A stretch of DNA of 64,000 bases, from NCBI RefSeq assembly GCF_013149805.1, contig NZ_JABEZT010000005.1:148420-212419 (forward strand). The letters are read 5' to 3'. Shown in pieces: positions 17,632-27,124 of the stretch. The notes under the pieces were generated by a model, which saw only the letters and a program-made list of their open reading frames with translations, was not told the DNA's origin and did not search any database. The number at the start of each line of letters is the position of its first letter. Position 1 is the stretch's first letter. Origin of the DNA: Isoptericola chiayiensis. GTDB lineage: Bacteria; Actinomycetota; Actinomycetes; Actinomycetales; Cellulomonadaceae. Made by a program: the position numbers and the translations under genes.

Positions 17632-18090
17632 TCAACGACGGGGCGGGCTCGGGCGCCACAGCACCATCGCCCCACCGCGTTCGCGCCGCGTCTCGACCTC
17701 GAGCCGCAGCTCGGAGCGCCGGACCCGGCGGCCCAGCGGCATCGCCACGACGTCCCCGCCGGACCCCGCGGCGAACACGCGACCGTCGGCCTCCTCGCGC
17801 TCCGCGACGAGGTGCGCGAGCCGCGCCAACCGGTCCTCGAGCACGGCGACGTGCTGCTCCAGGTCCAGGATGCGCTTGATCCCCGCCAGGTTGATGCCCT
17901 CGTCCTGCGCGAGGCGCTGCACTTCGAGCAGCCGCGCGACGTCGTGCCGCGAGTAGCGCCGACCGCGGCCGCGGGTACGACGGGGCGTGACCAGCCCCAG
18001 CCGGTCGTACTGGCGCAACGTCTGCGGGTGCATGCCGGCGAGCTGCGCGGCCTGCGAGACCGTCAGCACGGGTGCGTCGTCGGTGACCAT
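17632..18090 (-). CDS. hspR: Heat-shock repressor HspR (MerR family)
   Basis: 152 residues. The N-terminal MerR winged helix is clear (VSQAAQLAGMHPQTLRQYDRLGLVTPRRT then RRYSRHDVARLLEVQRLAQDEGINLAGIKRIL), and a coiled coil follows (LEQHVAVLEDRLARLAHLVAE). HspR binds HAIR operators and represses the dnaK operon, with DnaK as co-repressor in Streptomyces. It is the last gene of dnaK-grpE-dnaJ-hspR, and two HAIR boxes precede dnaK. The Arg-rich C-terminus is longer than usual. Confidence 0.95.
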   Translation of the reverse strand: MVTDDAPVLTVSQAAQLAGMHPQTLRQYDRLGLVTPRRTRGRGRRYSRHDVARLLEVQRLAQDEGINLAGIKRILDLEQHVAVLEDRLARLAHLVAEREEADGRVFAAGSGGDVVAMPLGRRVRRSELRLEVETRRERGGAMVLWRPSPPRR

Positions 18091-18130
18091 CTCGACCTCC
18101 TCGCCCCGAGGCTACTGGGCGGACGGCGTC

Positions 18131-19132
18131 CTACTGCGCGGCGCGCGTGGCCAGGTCGGCACGCACGTCCTCGCCGTCCGCCTGGGCGGCGAACTCCTCG
18201 AGCGCCTTCTTCGCCGCGCGGCTCAGCTTCTGCGGCACCACGACCTGGATCGTGACCAGCAGGTCGCCGGTGCGCTTCTTCGTGGCGACGCCGCGACCCT
18301 TGACGCGCAGCGCACGGCCCGACGGCGTGCCGGCGGGCACCTTCAGCCGCACCGTCTCGCCGGACAGGGTCGGCACCTCGACCGTCGTGCCGAGGGTGGC
18401 CTCGGCGAACGTGACGGGCAGCGTCATGCGCAGGTTGTCGCCGTCCATGGTGAACACCGGGTGGTCCTCCACGTGCACGGCGATCAGCAGGTCGCCCGCG
18501 GGGCCGCCGTTCATGCCGGGCCGGCCCTTGCCGCTGAGGCGGATCTTCTGACCGTCGCGCACCCCGGCGGGGATCCGCGCCTTGAGGCTGCGCCCGTCCA
18601 CCGTGAGCTCGACGGTCGTCCCCTCGACGGCGGCGCGGAACGGCAGCGTGGCCCTGGTCTCGACGTCGGCACCCTTCTGCCGCTGCGGTCCGCCGAACCC
18701 GGCCTGGCGGCCGCCGCCCATGCCGAACATGGACCCGAGGATGTCCTCGAACCCGGCCCCGCCGGTCTGCTGGTACTGCACGCGGGGACCGCCCGGGCCT
18801 CCGGCTCGTGCGCCGCCCCCGCCGAACATCGAGCCGAACATGTCCTCGAACCCGGCCGGGCCACCGCCAGGGCCGGCGGCGAACCGCGGGCCGCCGCCCG
18901 CCATCGAGCGCAGCGCGTCGTACTGCTGCTTCTGCTCGGCGTCGGACAGCACGGCGTACGCCTCGCCGATCTCCTTGAACCGGGCCTCGGCCGCGGCGTC
19001 GCCCGGGTTCTGGTCCGGGTGGTACTGGCGCGCCAGCTTCCGGTACGCCTTCTTGATGGCCGCCTGGTCGGCGTCCTTGGGAACGCCGAGCGCGGCGTAG
19101 AAGTCCTTCTCGATCCAGTCCTGGCCGGTCAC
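18131..19132 (-). CDS. dnaJ: DnaJ co-chaperone without zinc finger (type II/CbpA-like)
   Basis: 333 residues. J domain at 9-75 with HPD at 38-40, then a Gly/Phe/Met-rich linker containing two related GFEDMFGSMFG/GFEDILGSMFG segments, then two beta-barrel substrate-binding domains (GADVETRATLPFRAAVEG...; VEDHPVFTMDGDNLRMTLPV). The four CxxCxGxG zinc repeats of classic DnaJ are absent, as expected for the DnaJ1/CbpA-like copy of the actinobacterial dnaK operon. It stimulates DnaK ATPase and delivers substrates. It is separated from grpE by a 20-bp-period repeat array and from hspR by 40 nt. Confidence 0.95.
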   Translation of the reverse strand: MTGQDWIEKDFYAALGVPKDADQAAIKKAYRKLARQYHPDQNPGDAAAEARFKEIGEAYAVLSDAEQKQQYDALRSMAGGGPRFAAGPGGGPAGFEDMFGSMFGGGGARAGGPGGPRVQYQQTGGAGFEDILGSMFGMGGGRQAGFGGPQRQKGADVETRATLPFRAAVEGTTVELTVDGRSLKARIPAGVRDGQKIRLSGKGRPGMNGGPAGDLLIAVHVEDHPVFTMDGDNLRMTLPVTFAEATLGTTVEVPTLSGETVRLKVPAGTPSGRALRVKGRGVATKKRTGDLLVTIQVVVPQKLSRAAKKALEEFAAQADGEDVRADLATRAAQ

Positions 19133-19153
19133 GACGTTCCTTTCTCTGCGGTG

Positions 19154-19230
19154 CCCGCGAGATCGACGTACCCGTACTCAGATCGACGGACGGTACGTCG
19201 ATCTCGATCCGGGTACGTCGATCTCGCGGG
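19154..19230. repeat. Four-unit 20-bp-period inverted array between grpE and dnaJ
   Basis: Two forward units (GATCGACG at 19161 and 19181, 20 bp apart) face two reverse units (CGTCGATC at 19196 and 19216, 20 bp apart). The outer copies form a perfect 21-bp inverted repeat (19154-19174 with 19210-19230). It could act as a processing or attenuation hairpin within the operon. Its sequence is unlike the other arrays in the window, but the period is the same. Confidence 0.75.
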
Positions 19231-19250
19231 TGGTTGCTCAGAGGCGAGCA

Positions 19251-19907
19251 TTACTCCGGGCCGACGACGCCCACGCGGGCGGCCCGGACCACCTTCTCGC
19301 CGATGCGGTAGCCGGGCTCGACCACCAGGTTCACCGTGGTGGACTCCGCCTCGGCGTCCGTGTTGTGCATGAGTGCCTCGTGCACGGTGGGGTCGAACTC
19401 CTCGCCCACGGCGCCGAACCGCTCGACGCCGAACTTCGTCAGCGAGGCGTCGAGCTTCTCCGCGATGGCGGCCATCGGGCCGGACAGCTCGGCGTGGGCC
19501 TTGGCCCGCTCGATGTCGTCCAGCACCGGCAGCAGCGCCGTGAGCACGTCCTGCGTGCCCTGGGTGCGCGCGGCCTCCTGGTCACGACGCGCCCGGTTGC
19601 GGAAGTTGGTGAAGCTCGCCCGCTCACGCTGCAGGGCGTCGAGGTGCTCGGCGGCCTCGGCCTTGGCCTGCATGACCTCGGAGTCCTCGGCGGCCTCGCC
19701 CTCGGGGGCGAAGTCGAGGGCCTCCAGCGGGTCGCCCTCGCCGGGCGCCACCGCGGCGTCGTCCGGGTCGGGGGTACCGCCGTCGGGCACCTCGCGCTTG
19801 TGGCCCGTGGTCGGGTCGACCTTGCGCTTGTCCGTGAAGTGGAAAGGGGTGTCCCCCGAGCCGGAGTTCTCCGGCTCGGGGGTGCCCTGCGTCTCGTCAG
19901 ACGTCAC
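19251..19907 (-). CDS. grpE: Nucleotide exchange factor GrpE
   Basis: 218 residues from a GTG that overlaps the dnaK stop by 4 nt (GTGA). An acidic disordered N-terminus (~1-80) precedes a long helical region ([33 protein letters not shown]) and the C-terminal beta domain ([25 protein letters not shown]), the family signature. It exchanges ADP for ATP on DnaK as a dimer. Second gene of the heat-shock operon. Confidence 0.96.
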   Translation of the reverse strand: MTSDETQGTPEPENSGSGDTPFHFTDKRKVDPTTGHKREVPDGGTPDPDDAAVAPGEGDPLEALDFAPEGEAAEDSEVMQAKAEAAEHLDALQRERASFTNFRNRARRDQEAARTQGTQDVLTALLPVLDDIERAKAHAELSGPMAAIAEKLDASLTKFGVERFGAVGEEFDPTVHEALMHNTDAEAESTTVNLVVEPGYRIGEKVVRAARVGVVGPE

Positions 19908-21787
19908 TTGGAGTCCTTCTTGTCGTCCTCGTCGTCCACGATCTCGGCGTCGACCACGTCCTCGTCGGAGTTCTCCGACGACGGCGCGTCGCCCGCCGCG
20001 GCGCCCTCGGCACCGGCGTCGCCACCGGCGGCCTGCTCGGCCGAGTAGAGGGCCTCGCCGATCTTCTGCGAGGAGGTGCCCAGCTTCTCGTAGGCGGTCT
20101 TGACGGCCTCGGTGTCGTCGCCCTCGAGGGCGGACTTCACCGCGGCGACGTCCGCCTCGACCTCGGAGACGACGTCGGCCGGCAGCTTGTCGCGGTTGTC
20201 CGCGATCTGCTTGTCCATCGCGTATGCGAAGGACTCGGCCTGGTTGCGCGTCTCGGCCTCCTCGCGACGCTTCTTGTCCTCCTCGGCGTGCTCCTCGGCC
20301 TCCTTGACCATGCGGTCGATGTCCTCCTGCGGGAGGGCGGAGCCGCCGGTGATCTTCATCGACTGCTCGGTGCCGGTGCCGCGGTCCTTGGCGGACACGT
20401 GCACGATGCCGTTCGCGTCGATGTCGAAGGTGACCTCGATCTGCGGCACGCCGCGCGGGGCCGGGGCGATGCCGGTGAGCTCGAAGGTGCCCAGCGGCTT
20501 GTTGTCCCGGGTGAACTCACGCTCGCCCTGGAACACCTGGATCGCCACGGAGGGCTGGTTGTCCTCGGCGGTGGAGAAGATCTCGCTGCGCTTGGTCGGG
20601 ATGGCCGTGTTGCGCTCGATGAGCTTGGTCATCACGCCGCCCTTGGTCTCGATGCCGAGGGACAGCGGGGTGACGTCGATGAGCAGCACGTCCTTGCGCT
20701 CACCGCCGATGACACCGGCCTGCAGGGCCGCGCCGACGGCGACGACCTCGTCCGGGTTGACGCCCTTGTTGGCGTCCTTGCCGCCGGTGAGCTCCTTGAC
20801 GACGTCGGACACGGCCGGCATGCGGGTGGACCCACCGACGAGCACGACGTGGTCGATCTCCGACACGGACACGCCCGCGTCACGGATGACGGCGTGGAAC
20901 GGCTCCTTGGTGCGGTCGATCAGGTCCTGCGTCATCTGCTGGAACTGCGCGCGGGTCAGCTTCTCGTCCAGGTGGACGGGGCCGTTCTCGCTCATCGACA
21001 GGTACTGCATCGAGATGTTGGTGCTCGTCGCGGACGAGAGCTCCTTCTTGGCCTGCTCGGCCGCCTCGCGCAGACGCTGCAGGGCGATCTTGTCCTTGGA
21101 CAGGTCGACGCCCTCGTTGTTCTTCACCTGCTTGATGAGGTGGTCGACGATGCGCTGGTCCCAGTCGTCGCCGCCGAGACGGTTATCGCCGGAGGTGGCG
21201 CGGACCTGGATGGTGGAGAAGTCGTCTTCGTCCTTGCCGACCTCGAGCAGGGAGACGTCGAAGGTGCCGCCACCGAGGTCGAAGACGAGGATGAGCTCGT
21301 CCTCCTTGCCCTTGTCGAGGCCGTAGGCCAGGGCCGCCGCGGTGGGCTCGTTGACGATGCGCTGGACGTTGAGGCCCGCGATCTGACCGGCGTCCTTGGT
21401 GGCCTGACGCTCGGCGTCGTTGAAGTAGGCCGGGACGGTGATGACCGCGTCGGTGACGGGCTCGCCCAGGTACTCCTCGGCGTCGCGCTTCAGCTTGCCG
21501 AGGATGCGGGCGCTGATCTCCTGCGCGGTGTACTTCTTGTCGTCGATCTCGGTGGACCAGTCGGTGCCCATGTGGCGCTTGACCGACGAGATAGTCCGGT
21601 CGACGTTGGTGACGGCCTGGCGCTTCGCGACCTCGCCGACGAGGACCTCGCCGGTCTTGGAGAACGCGACCACCGACGGGGTGGTGCGGGCGCCCTCGGC
21701 GTTCGCGATGACGGTGGGCTCGCCACCCTCCAGGACGGTGACCACGGAGTTCGTGGTTCCGAGGTCGATGCCGACTGCACGAGCCAT
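19904..21787 (-). CDS. dnaK: Chaperone DnaK (Hsp70)
   Basis: 627 residues, normal length. Signatures: GIDLGTTNS near residue 7, [28 protein letters not shown], interdomain linker [11 protein letters not shown], and a C-terminal lid ending in an acidic tail ([15 protein letters not shown]). It folds and protects proteins with DnaJ and GrpE in an ATP cycle. First gene of the operon; two HAIR sites upstream show HspR repression. Confidence 0.98.
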   Translation of the reverse strand: MARAVGIDLGTTNSVVTVLEGGEPTVIANAEGARTTPSVVAFSKTGEVLVGEVAKRQAVTNVDRTISSVKRHMGTDWSTEIDDKKYTAQEISARILGKLKRDAEEYLGEPVTDAVITVPAYFNDAERQATKDAGQIAGLNVQRIVNEPTAAALAYGLDKGKEDELILVFDLGGGTFDVSLLEVGKDEDDFSTIQVRATSGDNRLGGDDWDQRIVDHLIKQVKNNEGVDLSKDKIALQRLREAAEQAKKELSSATSTNISMQYLSMSENGPVHLDEKLTRAQFQQMTQDLIDRTKEPFHAVIRDAGVSVSEIDHVVLVGGSTRMPAVSDVVKELTGGKDANKGVNPDEVVAVGAALQAGVIGGERKDVLLIDVTPLSLGIETKGGVMTKLIERNTAIPTKRSEIFSTAEDNQPSVAIQVFQGEREFTRDNKPLGTFELTGIAPAPRGVPQIEVTFDIDANGIVHVSAKDRGTGTEQSMKITGGSALPQEDIDRMVKEAEEHAEEDKKRREEAETRNQAESFAYAMDKQIADNRDKLPADVVSEVEADVAAVKSALEGDDTEAVKTAYEKLGTSSQKIGEALYSAEQAAGGDAGAEGAAAGDAPSSENSDEDVVDAEIVDDEDDKKDSK

Positions 21788-21811
21788 GACGGTGCTCCTT
21801 CGTTGACGGGG

Positions 21812-21832
21812 GTTGAGTCGTCTGCACTCAAC
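21812..21832. promoter_or_regulatory. HAIR operator (HspR binding site) 1
   Basis: GTTGAGT-N7-ACTCAAC, a perfect inverted repeat 25-45 bp upstream of the dnaK ATG. It matches the HspR-associated inverted repeat CTTGAGT-N7-ACTCAAG apart from the outermost base of each arm. Confidence 0.92.
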
Positions 21833-21873
21833 TTAAGTCGCGGTCGGATCGCTGTCCAATCGAGAGCGTCAAA

Positions 21874-21894
21874 GTTGAGTCTGCTTGGCTCAAC
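21874..21894. promoter_or_regulatory. HAIR operator (HspR binding site) 2
   Basis: GTTGAGT-N7-GCTCAAC has one mismatch between arms and lies 62 bp (about six helical turns) upstream of the first HAIR. Paired HAIRs are typical of dnaK promoters in actinobacteria. It is also 73 bp upstream of the divergent Nudix gene, which may therefore be affected. Confidence 0.85.
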
Positions 21895-21966
21895 CTTGCG
21901 CCGGCCGCGGATATTCCCGCAGGTGGTGACCGTCGTTCGCCGGCAGCGATATGCCACGATGTCCCC

Positions 21967-22482
21967 GTGGTCGACACGGAGTGGTGGGACGTCATCGACG
22001 AGGCCGGCGACCCCACGGGCGAGACCTACCGTCGCGGAGCGAACGACTGGCCCGCCGGGCGGTTCCACCTCATCGTGGCGACCGCCGTCGTGCGGACGGA
22101 CGGGTCCGTCCTCCTGACGCGACGAGCCGCGACCAAGGAGTTCGCCCTCGCGTGGGAGTTCCCCGGGGGCAGCGCACTCGCCGGCGAGTCGAGCCGCCGC
22201 GCAGCCCGCCGCGAGCTGCACGAGGAGACAGGCCTGCTGGTGCCGACGGACAGCCTCCGCCCCGTCGGTCGGTTCACGGAGGCGTCCGCGCTGCTCGACA
22301 TGTACCTCGCCCCCGTGCACGGCGTTCCCGACGTCACGCCCGACGGGGTAGAGGTCGACCGTGCGGAATGGGTCTCCTGGAACGAGGTGGAGGCCCGTCT
22401 GCGCGCCGGACGGATGGCGGAACCGTGGACCGATCGCCTGCGAGCCCTCCTGAAACCTCTGAGGCGCATCGCCGGACCGTGA
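21967..22482 (+). CDS. Nudix hydrolase
   Basis: 171 residues from a GTG at 21967. The Nudix box is complete: G-x5-E then REL-x-EE-x-GL (GGSALAGE...RRELHEETGLLV), so it should hydrolyse a nucleoside diphosphate-linked substrate using divalent metal. The start MVDTEWWDVIDEAGDPTGETYRRG resembles the Idi-like/YfcD Nudix subgroup, which acts on isoprenoid or other pyrophosphates. Substrate not predictable. Divergent from dnaK, so its promoter shares the HAIR-containing region. Confidence 0.85.
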   Translation: MVDTEWWDVIDEAGDPTGETYRRGANDWPAGRFHLIVATAVVRTDGSVLLTRRAATKEFALAWEFPGGSALAGESSRRAARRELHEETGLLVPTDSLRPVGRFTEASALLDMYLAPVHGVPDVTPDGVEVDRAEWVSWNEVEARLRAGRMAEPWTDRLRALLKPLRRIAGP

Positions 22483-22505
22483 CCGGGAACGGGTCCGGCG
22501 CCCCC

Positions 22506-23438
22506 TCAGATCAGCTCGACGCCGTCCGCCTGCGGCCCGCGGTCGCTCTGGCGCACCTTGAAGCGGACCCGGTCACCCTCCTCCAGGATCTCGGCGTCCC
22601 GCACCACGGACACGTGCACGAACAGGTCGTCACCGCCGGCGTCGGGCGTGATGAAACCGAACCCGCGGTCCGCGTCGTAGCGCGCGACGGTGCCCTCGCC
22701 CCCACGCACGGGGCCACCGGACCGGCCCGGACGGTTCGACCGTCCCCGGTCGGCACCGCCGCGCGATCCCCCGGCGCCCCGCACGAGCTGCACGTTGCGG
22801 GCGTTCGGCCCCCGGTCGCCGTCGACGGCGTCGTACGTCACGCGCGCGCCCTCGGCGAGCTCGGTCAGCCCCCGGCCGAGCGCCTTGGCGTGGACGAAGA
22901 CGTCCGCTCCCCCCGCGTCGGGAGCGATGAACCCGAAGCCCTTCGCGTCGTCGTAGAAGGACACCGTGCCGTCCGCGCCGTCCGACGCCGGACGCGCGGC
23001 CTCCGCCGCGAGCGGGAGCAGGTGGTCCGCCTGCGGACCCTTCTCCCCCTCGACGACGAGGAAGGCCACCCGCTGTCCCTCGGAGATCACGCCGCCGGTG
23101 ACGATGGCCGAGCTGTGCACGAAGATCTCGGTGCGGCCGTCGTCGGGCGTGACGAACCCGTAGCCCTTGGCCGGCTCGTACCAGTTGACGGTGCCGAGCA
23201 CACCCAGCGGCGCGTCGGCGGCGACGTCACCGGTGACGCGGACGTGGCGCGCCTGGGGACCGCGGTCGCCCTCGCCCACCTCGAACTCGACGGCCTGCCC
23301 CTCGCGGAGCTGCTTCGGCCCGTCACCGGCGCCGACGATCTCGGACGCGTGCACGAACAGGTCCTCGCCGTCGTTGCCGAGGTCGATGAAACCGAACCCT
23401 CGGTCGGTGTCGAACCATCGGACTGTTCCCTGGGGCAC
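22506..23438 (-). CDS. Protein with four tandem cold-shock domains
   Basis: 310 residues containing four full cold-shock domains at roughly 1-70, 80-145, 155-220 and 245-310. Each has an RNP1-like motif ([36 protein letters not shown]) and an RNP2-like motif ([28 protein letters not shown]). A basic Gly/Arg/Ser linker ([20 protein letters not shown]) separates the third and fourth. Such domains bind single-stranded nucleic acid; most bacterial Csp proteins have one. The tandem arrangement suggests a high-avidity RNA-binding protein. It ends 24 nt from the convergent Nudix gene. Confidence 0.9.
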   Translation of the reverse strand: MPQGTVRWFDTDRGFGFIDLGNDGEDLFVHASEIVGAGDGPKQLREGQAVEFEVGEGDRGPQARHVRVTGDVAADAPLGVLGTVNWYEPAKGYGFVTPDDGRTEIFVHSSAIVTGGVISEGQRVAFLVVEGEKGPQADHLLPLAAEAARPASDGADGTVSFYDDAKGFGFIAPDAGGADVFVHAKALGRGLTELAEGARVTYDAVDGDRGPNARNVQLVRGAGGSRGGADRGRSNRPGRSGGPVRGGEGTVARYDADRGFGFITPDAGGDDLFVHVSVVRDAEILEEGDRVRFKVRQSDRGPQADGVELI

Positions 23439-23576
23439 TTCGGACTCCTCGTCTCGGCAGCGGGTGCTTCCTCCAGTGTCCCTCCCCGGAGCCGCACGCC
23501 GTGACCACCGTGGTGCCCGGCTCGAGCAATCAGGCCTGTCCGATGCGTCACATCGCGCGCACCCCGACGCCGTCCT

Positions 23577-24245
23577 CTACCGCACCCGCGCGACGGCGAA
23601 CCCGTCCCAGCCCTTGGAGCCCACGGTCTGCAGGGCGGTGGCCTCGAGCCGCGGGTCGCTGCCGAGCGCGTGCAGGAAGGCGCGCACGCCCTGCACGTCG
23701 GCGTCGGGGCTGTCGGGGTCGACGACGGCGCCCCGGCGGACGACGTTGTCGCCGACGATCACGCTGCCGGACCGGACCAGGCGCATCGCGAGGTCGAGGT
23801 AGGCGGGCATGTTCGCCTTGTCGGCGTCGATGAAGACCAGGTCGTACGGTGCCGCGCCGTCGTCGACGAGGCGCGCGAGGACGTCCAGCGCCGGGCCGAC
23901 CTCGACGTCGACACGCTCGGACACGCCGGCACGGTCGTGGTTCTCACGTGCCACCTTGGCGTGCCGGGGATCACGCTCGACGGTCGTCACCCGCCCCTGC
24001 GGACCGACGGCACGGGCCAGCCAGATCGAGCTGTACCCGGCGAGCGTGCCGACCTCCAGCACGCGGCGGGCACCGCACATCCGGGCCAGCAGGGACAGGA
24101 AGGCGCCCTGGTTGGGCGCGACCTCGATCGGCGGCAGTCCGTGCTCGCGGGCCGATGCGCGGGCGGCGACCAGCGCGTCGTCCTCGTGGACGGTCTCGGC
24201 GACGAGATAGGAGTCGACGTCGCCCCACTGCGTGTCAGTTCCCAT
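23577..24245 (-). CDS. SAM-dependent O-methyltransferase (class I, catechol-type family 3)
   Basis: 222 residues from the ATG at 24245 (the upstream extension is out-of-family). SAM-binding motif VLEVGTLAGYSSIWLARAV, then VTTVERDPRHAKVARENHDRAG, metal-binding DLVFIDADKANMPAYLDLAMRLVRSG and VGDNVVRRGAV. This matches the bacterial relatives of caffeoyl-CoA/catechol O-methyltransferase that methylate vicinal hydroxyls. Substrate unknown. Confidence 0.9.
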   Translation of the reverse strand: MGTDTQWGDVDSYLVAETVHEDDALVAARASAREHGLPPIEVAPNQGAFLSLLARMCGARRVLEVGTLAGYSSIWLARAVGPQGRVTTVERDPRHAKVARENHDRAGVSERVDVEVGPALDVLARLVDDGAAPYDLVFIDADKANMPAYLDLAMRLVRSGSVIVGDNVVRRGAVVDPDSPDADVQGVRAFLHALGSDPRLEATALQTVGSKGWDGFAVARVR

Positions 24246-24280
24246 GGGCCGATCCTGGCACGCTGCGCAGCGGCTCGGCC

Positions 24281-24709
24281 TCAGTCGAGCTCCTGGAAGA
24301 GCGTCACCTGCAGCCCGGCGGGCGCCTCCAGCCGCGAGTTCATCGACCGCCACGGCGTCTCGCGCGGCGACGCGACCAGCTCCGCCCCGCCCTGCACGGC
24401 CTCGGCCGTCGCGCGCTCCGCGTCGTCCACCTCGAGAGCGACCCGCAGCCGAGCGCTGGGCCGACCCTCGGCCTCGACGTCGTCAATCATCCGCACCTGT
24501 GCGGCGTTGGACAGCTCGAGGGTGGCCACCCCGGCGTCGAGGATCGTGACCTCGGCGCCACCGTCACCGTGGTAGGCCTCGCGGGTGCTCATCCCGAGCA
24601 CGTCGCGGTAGAAGGCAAGCGCTTCCTCGAAGTCGTCGGTCTGCACCACGAGGCGCAGCTGCCGTACGGAGGGCCGGGGCGTACCGGTGGTGCCGTCGTC
24701 GGACGTCAT
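24281..24709 (-). CDS. VOC-family (glyoxalase/bleomycin-resistance fold) protein
   Basis: 142 residues, start at 24709 (an 11-residue extension to 24742 is possible). One glyoxalase-like repeat pair: LRLVVQTDDFEEALAFYRDVLGM at the N-terminus and AAEVTILDAGVATLELSN; the C-terminal half has VALEVDDAERATAEAVQGGAELV and LEAPAGLQVTLFQEL. Likely a small metal-dependent or binding protein; substrate unknown. 35 nt upstream of the methyltransferase gene on the same strand. Confidence 0.82.
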   Translation of the reverse strand: MTSDDGTTGTPRPSVRQLRLVVQTDDFEEALAFYRDVLGMSTREAYHGDGGAEVTILDAGVATLELSNAAQVRMIDDVEAEGRPSARLRVALEVDDAERATAEAVQGGAELVASPRETPWRSMNSRLEAPAGLQVTLFQELD

Positions 24710-24875
24710 GCCTGAACACTGCCACGGCCCGACGCCGGACACACGTGCACATTCCCTTCACGCGGAGTCTGCTCCCCGGTGGGCGCCGACCCCGTACGGT
24801 GAGGGCCATCTGCATCTCGAGCATCACCCCACGACCGCGGCTGAGAAGTCGACACCCCCGACGACGAGGACGTCC

Positions 24876-25946
24876 ATGACCTCCGCCGCACTGCGCGCAG
24901 TCAACCCTGTCACCAGCACCTACTCCGCCCTGTCCCGCACGGTGCGGGACGCGGGGCTGCTCCGCAAGACCCCCCGCTACTATCTGTGGACGCTCGGGGT
25001 GCTCACCGCGGCGCTCGGCGGGATCGTCACCGGGTTCGTGCTGCTGGGCGACTCCTGGTTCCAGCTCCTCATGGCCGGAGCGCTCGGCCTCGTGCTGACC
25101 CAGTTCTCGTTCGTGGCGCACGAGGCGGCGCACAAGCAGGTGTTCGCCTCCGGTCCCGTCAACGACCGGGTGGGCCGGATCCTCGCCAACGGCGTCGCCG
25201 GGATCAGCTACTCGTGGTGGATGACCAAGCACACGCGCCACCACGCCAACCCGAACAAGGTCGGCAAGGACCCGGACATCGCGATGGACACCATCGCGTT
25301 CACCGAGGACCAGGCCCGTGAGCAGAAAGGGTTCCTGAGGCTCGTCCACCGCTACCAGGGGTGGCTGTTCTTCCCGCTGCTCACCCTCGAGGGCCTGAAC
25401 CTGCACGTCACGTCGATCCGGTCGTTGTTCACCGGGTCGCCCGACACGTTGCGCGCACGGGTCCAGGAGTTGGTCGTCATCGGCCTGCGCCTGTCGCTCT
25501 ACCTGACGGCGGTGTTCTGGGTGCTGCCCCTGGGCATCGCCTTCGCGTTCGTCGGCGTGCAGATGGCGGTGTTCGGCGTCTACATGGGTGCGTCGTTCGC
25601 CCCGAACCACAAGGGCATGAAGCTCGTCCCGGCGGACAGCAAGCTCGACTTCCTGTCGAAGCAGGTGCTCACCTCACGCAACATCCGCGGCGGGTGGTTC
25701 ATGAGCATCCTCATGGGCGGTCTCAACTACCAGATCGAGCACCACCTGTTCCCGTCCATGCCGCGGCCGCACCTGCACCGCGCCCGCGAGATCGTGCGCG
25801 AGCACTGCGCCCACCTCGGCATCCCGTACACGGAGACCAGCCTGATCGCCTCGTACGGCATCGTGGTGCGCTACCTCAACCGCGTCGGCCTGCAGGCCCG
25901 CGACCCGTTCGACTGCCCGATGTTCCACCAGCTGCGCAAGCTCTGA
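24876..25946 (+). CDS. Membrane fatty-acid desaturase (acyl-lipid/acyl-CoA type)
   Basis: 356 residues from the ATG at 24876. The three histidine boxes that bind the di-iron centre are intact: HEAAH at 82-86, HTRHH at 119-123 and QIEHH at 286-290. QIEHH places it with the delta-5/6 front-end or DesA3/linoleoyl-CoA-type group. Hydrophobic pairs at about 38-80 and 200-240 form the membrane core. It introduces a double bond into membrane acyl chains with O2 and an electron donor; no reductase or rubredoxin is adjacent. In bacteria such genes often serve cold adaptation. Confidence 0.92.
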   Translation: MTSAALRAVNPVTSTYSALSRTVRDAGLLRKTPRYYLWTLGVLTAALGGIVTGFVLLGDSWFQLLMAGALGLVLTQFSFVAHEAAHKQVFASGPVNDRVGRILANGVAGISYSWWMTKHTRHHANPNKVGKDPDIAMDTIAFTEDQAREQKGFLRLVHRYQGWLFFPLLTLEGLNLHVTSIRSLFTGSPDTLRARVQELVVIGLRLSLYLTAVFWVLPLGIAFAFVGVQMAVFGVYMGASFAPNHKGMKLVPADSKLDFLSKQVLTSRNIRGGWFMSILMGGLNYQIEHHLFPSMPRPHLHRAREIVREHCAHLGIPYTETSLIASYGIVVRYLNRVGLQARDPFDCPMFHQLRKL

Positions 25947-26020
25947 GGGCACCGCACGACCCTGGGGCCGCACGGCGAGGACGACGGCGGATCGGGCGCG
26001 CCCGGCGATAGGTTCGGCCC

Positions 26021-27115
26021 ATGGACGCCCCCGCCACCTCCGCCCGCGGTTCGACGCTCCTGCGCTGGGGACGCAAGGCGTGGGCCCTGGTCGGCATCGC
26101 GCTCGCGTCCGTGGCGGTCTACCTGCTCACCGGAGCGATCTCCGGGCTCTTCATCCCGCTGCTCGTCGCCCTCGTCGTCGGCGCGCTCTTCGCCCCGCTG
26201 TGCGCCCTGCTCGCCCGCTGGATGCCGCGCTGGCTCGCCGCGATCATCGTGCTGGCCGGGCTGCTCGGCGTCGCCGTCGGCGCGATCGGCCTGGCGGTCC
26301 GGGGCGTGGTCCAGCAGGCCGCGGAGATCGGCTCCCAGCTCGCCGAGGGCTTCGAGGCCGTCCAGGGCTGGGCGCAGGACCTGGGGGTCGACCTGCCCAC
26401 CCTCACCGACACCACGGAGGGGCTGCCGGAGTGGGGCACGGCGCTGCTCTCCGGTTTCACGGCGCAGCTCGGCAACGTCTTCTCGGGGACCGCGGCCCTG
26501 GTCATGGGCACGTTCGTGGGCGTGTTCCTGCTCTACTTCATCCTGGCCGACTGGGACCTGCTGATGCGGTGGACGTCCCGCAACATCGGCGTCGACGCGC
26601 AGGTGGGGGCCGGCATCATCGACGACGGCACGTGGGCGATGCGGCAGTACTTCCTCGCCCTGACGGCGTCCTCGGTGGTGGTGTCGGTCCTGGTGGGGAC
26701 GGCCGCCTGGCTGCTGGACCTGCCGCTGGCCTTCACGATCGCGGTCGTCACGTTCATCACCTCCTACGTGCCGTTCCTCGGGGCCATCTTCTCGGGGGCG
26801 TTCGCGGTGCTGATCGCCCTGGGGTCGGGCGGTCTGTTCGACGCTGTGGTGATGCTGGTGGTCATCCTCGTCGCGCAGAACGCGGTGCAGACCGTCATCC
26901 AGACCTTCATGACGCAGGGTGCGCTGAAGCTGCACCCCATCGTGATCCTCGGGTCGACGATCGCGGGCGGTGCCCTGTTCGGCCTGCTCGGGGCCGCGCT
27001 GTCGACGCCGGTGGTGGCGATCGTCATCAAGATCGTCGAGCGCTTCCGGGCGCTCGGCGCGGAGCCGAGGCCCGCCGTCGTCCCGCCGGAACCGGACGCG
27101 GGGTCCGCGCCGTAG
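26021..27115 (+). CDS. AI-2E family transporter / PerM-like membrane protein
   Basis: 364 residues with about seven to eight membrane helices: an N-terminal pair (GIALASVAVYLLTGAISGLFIPLLVALVVGALF), then a long amphipathic region (130-180), then a C-terminal hydrophobic block with the conserved TSYVPFLGAIFSG and LHPIVILGSTIAGGALFGLLGAALSTPVVA typical of this superfamily. Members export small molecules or act as permeases or antiporters; substrate undetermined. First of three closely spaced codirectional genes. Confidence 0.9.
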   Translation: MDAPATSARGSTLLRWGRKAWALVGIALASVAVYLLTGAISGLFIPLLVALVVGALFAPLCALLARWMPRWLAAIIVLAGLLGVAVGAIGLAVRGVVQQAAEIGSQLAEGFEAVQGWAQDLGVDLPTLTDTTEGLPEWGTALLSGFTAQLGNVFSGTAALVMGTFVGVFLLYFILADWDLLMRWTSRNIGVDAQVGAGIIDDGTWAMRQYFLALTASSVVVSVLVGTAAWLLDLPLAFTIAVVTFITSYVPFLGAIFSGAFAVLIALGSGGLFDAVVMLVVILVAQNAVQTVIQTFMTQGALKLHPIVILGSTIAGGALFGLLGAALSTPVVAIVIKIVERFRALGAEPRPAVVPPEPDAGSAP

Positions 27116-27124
27116 GATCGGACG

